Shown: positions 61,837 to 64,000 of the stretch, piece by piece
Layout of the letters: every line of letters begins with the position of its first letter
How positions within the stretch are numbered: position 1 is the stretch's first letter
DNA from: Polaribacter sp. L3A8
Lineage (GTDB): Bacteria; Bacteroidota; Bacteroidia; Flavobacteriales; Flavobacteriaceae
NCBI RefSeq assembly: GCF_009796785.1
Contig: NZ_CP047026.1
Coordinates: 3,702,501 to 3,766,500 of the forward strand
Direction of reading: 5' to 3'
Length of the DNA stretch: 64,000 nucleotides
Notes under the pieces: model-generated
The model's input: the letters and a program-made list of their open reading frames with translations, nothing else
Told to the model about the DNA's origin: nothing
Database searches by the model: none
Program-made: the position numbers and the translations under genes

Positions 61837-62037
61837 ATGAATACAGTTTGGAAATTTTTTCAGTATGGCTATTTGGTAGTCGCTCTAATATGTTTAGTAG
61901 AAGGTATTGTAATATGGAGTGAAGAGAGAGAAAAAGCCTATATGTTTCTTGGTGCTTCTATTTTTATTACCTTAGTTTTTTTCTTTAAAAGACATTTTAG
62001 AAAAAAAGTTGTAAAACGTAACAATCAAAACAAATAG
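61837..62037 (+). CDS. Small two-segment membrane protein in the lptC operon
   Basis: A 66-aa protein with two hydrophobic segments (about 10-27 and 36-50) and a basic tail FKRHFRKKVVKRNNQNK. No family is recognised beyond a general flavobacterial type. It sits 4 bp after lptC and 15 bp before the CNNM/CBS gene, so it belongs to the same transcript and may help envelope biogenesis. Confidence 0.65.
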   Translation: MNTVWKFFQYGYLVVALICLVEGIVIWSEEREKAYMFLGASIFITLVFFFKRHFRKKVVKRNNQNK

Positions 62038-62052
62038 ATTATAAATTTCTTA

Positions 62053-63318
62053 ATGGAAATTGAAGTCATAATTATTCTAATCTCAATCATTCTTTCCGCA
62101 TTCTTTTCGGGAATGGAGATTGCATTTGTTTCCGCAAATAAACTTCATATAGAATTAGAGAAAAAAAGAGAAGGTTTTATTCCTAATATTCTTAATAAAA
62201 TTACTCAAAAATCATCAAAGTTTATTACCACAATGCTCGTTGGTAACAATATCGCTTTGGTAATTTATAGTTATTATATGGGTAAATTCTTACTAAGGGT
62301 ACTTCCAATAAATACTTTTAATGATTTTTCTATACTTCTTTTACAAACCATTATTTCTACAATAGTTATTTTAATTACTGCAGAATTTTTACCAAAAGCT
62401 ATTTTTAGAATTTATGCTAATGAGGTTTTAAAATTATTTGCTGTACCAGCGTATGTTTTTTACGTCATATTTCATTTCTTTTCTGAGTTTATTACCTATA
62501 TCTCAGATTTTTTTCTTCGAGTATTTTTTAAAACAAATGCAGAAGAACAACAAACAGAATTTAGTAAAGAAGAATTAGGCTATTATATTACAGAACAATT
62601 AGAAACAGGTAATAATGATGATGAAGTAGATTCTGAAATTCAAATATTTCAGAATGCTTTAGATTTTCATAATGTAAAAGCAAGAGAGGTTATGGTTCCT
62701 AGAACCGAAATTGTTGCTGTAGAACTTCATGAAAAAGTAACCAATTTAAAAAATATATTTATAGATTCTGGTTTGTCTAAGATACTAGTCTATAAATCAT
62801 CTTTAGATGATGTAATTGGTTATATAAGTGCTTTCGAATTGTTTAAGAAACCAAAAACTATTAAATCTATTTTATTGCCCGTAGAGATTGTGCCAGAATC
62901 TATGATGATAAATCATATTTTAAATAGTTTAATGAAAAAGCGTAAAAGCGTTGCTGTTGTTGTTGATGAATATGGTGGTACTTCTGGTATGATCACGGTA
63001 GAGGACATTGTAGAAGAGTTATTTGGCGAAATTGAAGATGAACACGATAATCAAGAGTTTTTAGAAAAGAAAATATCTAAAACAGAGTTTAATTTTTCTG
63101 CAAGATTAGAAGTAGATTATTTAAATGAAGAGTATAATCTTAACATACCAAAAGCAGAAGCTTACGAAACTTTAGGAGGTTTTATTATAGAACACACAGA
63201 AAATATTCCGAAAGAAAATGAAGTGGTTGATATTGAGGATTTTGAGTTTAAAATCCTGAAAATGAGTAGTGCCAAAATAGAAGAAGTCCGCTTAAAAATA
63301 GTGGATGAAGATGCTTAA
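62053..63318 (+). CDS. CNNM/CorC-type hemolysin family protein with CBS domains
   Basis: A 421-aa membrane protein. The N-terminal DUF21/CNNM region has four hydrophobic segments (residues 1-150, with [20 protein letters not shown]). Two CBS domains follow ([20 protein letters not shown] and [20 protein letters not shown]), and a C-terminal CorC_HlyC domain starts near [12 protein letters not shown]. Relatives are linked to Mg2+/Co2+ efflux, and GldE in gliding motility is of this type. Here it is in the lptC operon rather than beside gldD, so a general CNNM role is preferred. Confidence 0.9.
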   Translation: MEIEVIIILISIILSAFFSGMEIAFVSANKLHIELEKKREGFIPNILNKITQKSSKFITTMLVGNNIALVIYSYYMGKFLLRVLPINTFNDFSILLLQTIISTIVILITAEFLPKAIFRIYANEVLKLFAVPAYVFYVIFHFFSEFITYISDFFLRVFFKTNAEEQQTEFSKEELGYYITEQLETGNNDDEVDSEIQIFQNALDFHNVKAREVMVPRTEIVAVELHEKVTNLKNIFIDSGLSKILVYKSSLDDVIGYISAFELFKKPKTIKSILLPVEIVPESMMINHILNSLMKKRKSVAVVVDEYGGTSGMITVEDIVEELFGEIEDEHDNQEFLEKKISKTEFNFSARLEVDYLNEEYNLNIPKAEAYETLGGFIIEHTENIPKENEVVDIEDFEFKILKMSSAKIEEVRLKIVDEDA

Positions 63319-63440
63319 AAACTTGCTATTTATTTATAACTAGCTAGATGCCTAACTACTTGCCACTAATAAGTATAAAATCGGTTGCAATATTAAAACC
63401 CAAATCGTATATTCGCCAACTGAAATAAAATAAATTACTT

Positions 63441-64000
63441 ATGGCAATTTTATCAAAAATTAGAGAACGTTCAATGTTCTTAATCATTATAATTGGTTTA
63501 GCACTTTTTGCTTTTGTATTAGATCCATCTACTTTAGGTGATTTTTTCAATTCAAGTAAAGTGAATCAAGTAGGTGAAATAAATGGGGAGTCTATATCAA
63601 GACAAGAATTTTCTACAGAATTAGAAGCCTACAAGCAACAATCTGGTAATGGAATTTCTGAAATGCAAGCATCTAAAAATGTTTGGGATAATATTGTTAG
63701 AAAAAAAATCTATCAAAATCAATTATCAGAAGCAGGAATTTCTGTGGGTGAAGCAGATGTTTGGAATGAAGTTATAAATGCTCCTTCTGTTAAAGATAAC
63801 CCTCAGTTTCTAAATGAAGCTGGCTTATTTGATGAAGTAAAATTCAAACAATTTTTAGCTGATACAAAAGAAAATAACCCAGAAATGTGGAGTGCTTGGT
63901 CTAATTATATGACTCAAATTAGAGATAATGGAGAAAGAAATACATATAATAACTTAGTTACTGCTGGTCTTGGCGCTTCTTTAAAAGAAGGAGAATCTCA
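63441..64000 (+). CDS. ppiD: PpiD-like peptidyl-prolyl isomerase, N-terminal part
   Basis: The ATG at 63441 opens a frame that runs off the window after 186 codons. An N-terminal membrane anchor (SMFLIIIIGLALFAFVLDPS, residues 11-30) is followed by a SurA_N-type helical domain (VGEINGESISRQEFSTELEA, LFDEVKFKQFLADTKENNPE). Full-length PpiD/SurA proteins add one or two parvulin domains beyond the edge. It acts as a periplasmic foldase for outer-membrane proteins. It lies 122 bp after the CNNM/CBS gene. Confidence 0.88.
   Translation, partial: MAILSKIRERSMFLIIIIGLALFAFVLDPSTLGDFFNSSKVNQVGEINGESISRQEFSTELEAYKQQSGNGISEMQASKNVWDNIVRKKIYQNQLSEAGISVGEADVWNEVINAPSVKDNPQFLNEAGLFDEVKFKQFLADTKENNPEMWSAWSNYMTQIRDNGERNTYNNLVTAGLGASLKEGES

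Noticed and set aside
1..64000. CRISPR arrays, rRNA operons or prophage
   Set aside because: No regularly spaced short repeats, rRNA sequence or phage structural genes were seen on either strand.

Overview
The window is low-GC DNA from a member of the Bacteroidota, almost certainly a marine Flavobacteriaceae of the Polaribacter/Tenacibaculum type. The signs are Bacteroidota-type promoters (TTG at -33, TAnnTTTG at -7) in front of many genes, a type IX secretion (T9SS) adhesin with a PorP/SprF partner, an ion-pumping pyrophosphatase, many small lipoproteins, and an ISAon1-type insertion sequence. Most genes are chromosomal housekeeping genes in short operons separated by clear hairpin terminators. 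There is no phage, CRISPR array or rRNA.

1-5.9 kb: tail of a YceI-like gene, a formate/nitrite-type channel, hflK-hflC, a tRNA methyltransferase with no ATG start, a saccharopine dehydrogenase-like enzyme and a DUF423 membrane protein. 6.0-10.8 kb: pckA, then a set of stress-envelope genes (YtxH protein, holin-like protein, 66-aa protein, AraC-type regulator, DUF2383 four-helix bundle, and a 53-aa DUF1328 protein). 10.9-18 kb, minus strand: hppA, ppa, a large DUF5686 outer-membrane protein and pdhB. 18.4-28 kb: etfBA behind a perfect 28-bp palindrome, a bifunctional nuclease, a nucleoside transporter, thyA, a glycogen-binding-like protein, folA, a lipoprotein, tag and an exported M49 peptidase.

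28-34.6 kb, minus strand: a 1573-aa T9SS adhesin translationally coupled to its SprF-like partner, preceded by a 57-codon gene that shares the adhesin's leader and first codons. 34.8-39.5 kb: NTP pyrophosphohydrolase, thioredoxin-like protein, threonine dehydrogenase-like epimerase, two lipoproteins and recX. 39.5-46.2 kb: a TetR-TolC-adaptor-RND efflux operon with a candidate operator centred on the -33 box. 46.3-49.8 kb: polyprenyl synthase, tRNA-Met, a decayed ISAon1-type element with 8-bp target duplications, and a 59-aa PID-CTERM-like surface peptide.

49.8-57.5 kb: ribE, pdxA, the DUF177-rpmF-fabH-accB-accC lipid operon, an Lrp/AsnC regulator, and a kinase-less receiver/Hpt/LytTR trio. 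57.7-64 kb: tRNA-Phe and a coaX-OMP-TPR-lptC-66aa-CNNM/CBS-ppiD run devoted to CoA supply and envelope biogenesis. The last gene runs off the window.

Several start codons are moved downstream of the longest open frame where a promoter or terminator lies inside the longer version. Three genes below 60 codons are added: DUF1328, the 57-aa peptide and the PID-CTERM-like peptide. Family names come from recognition of the protein sequences; no database search was run.
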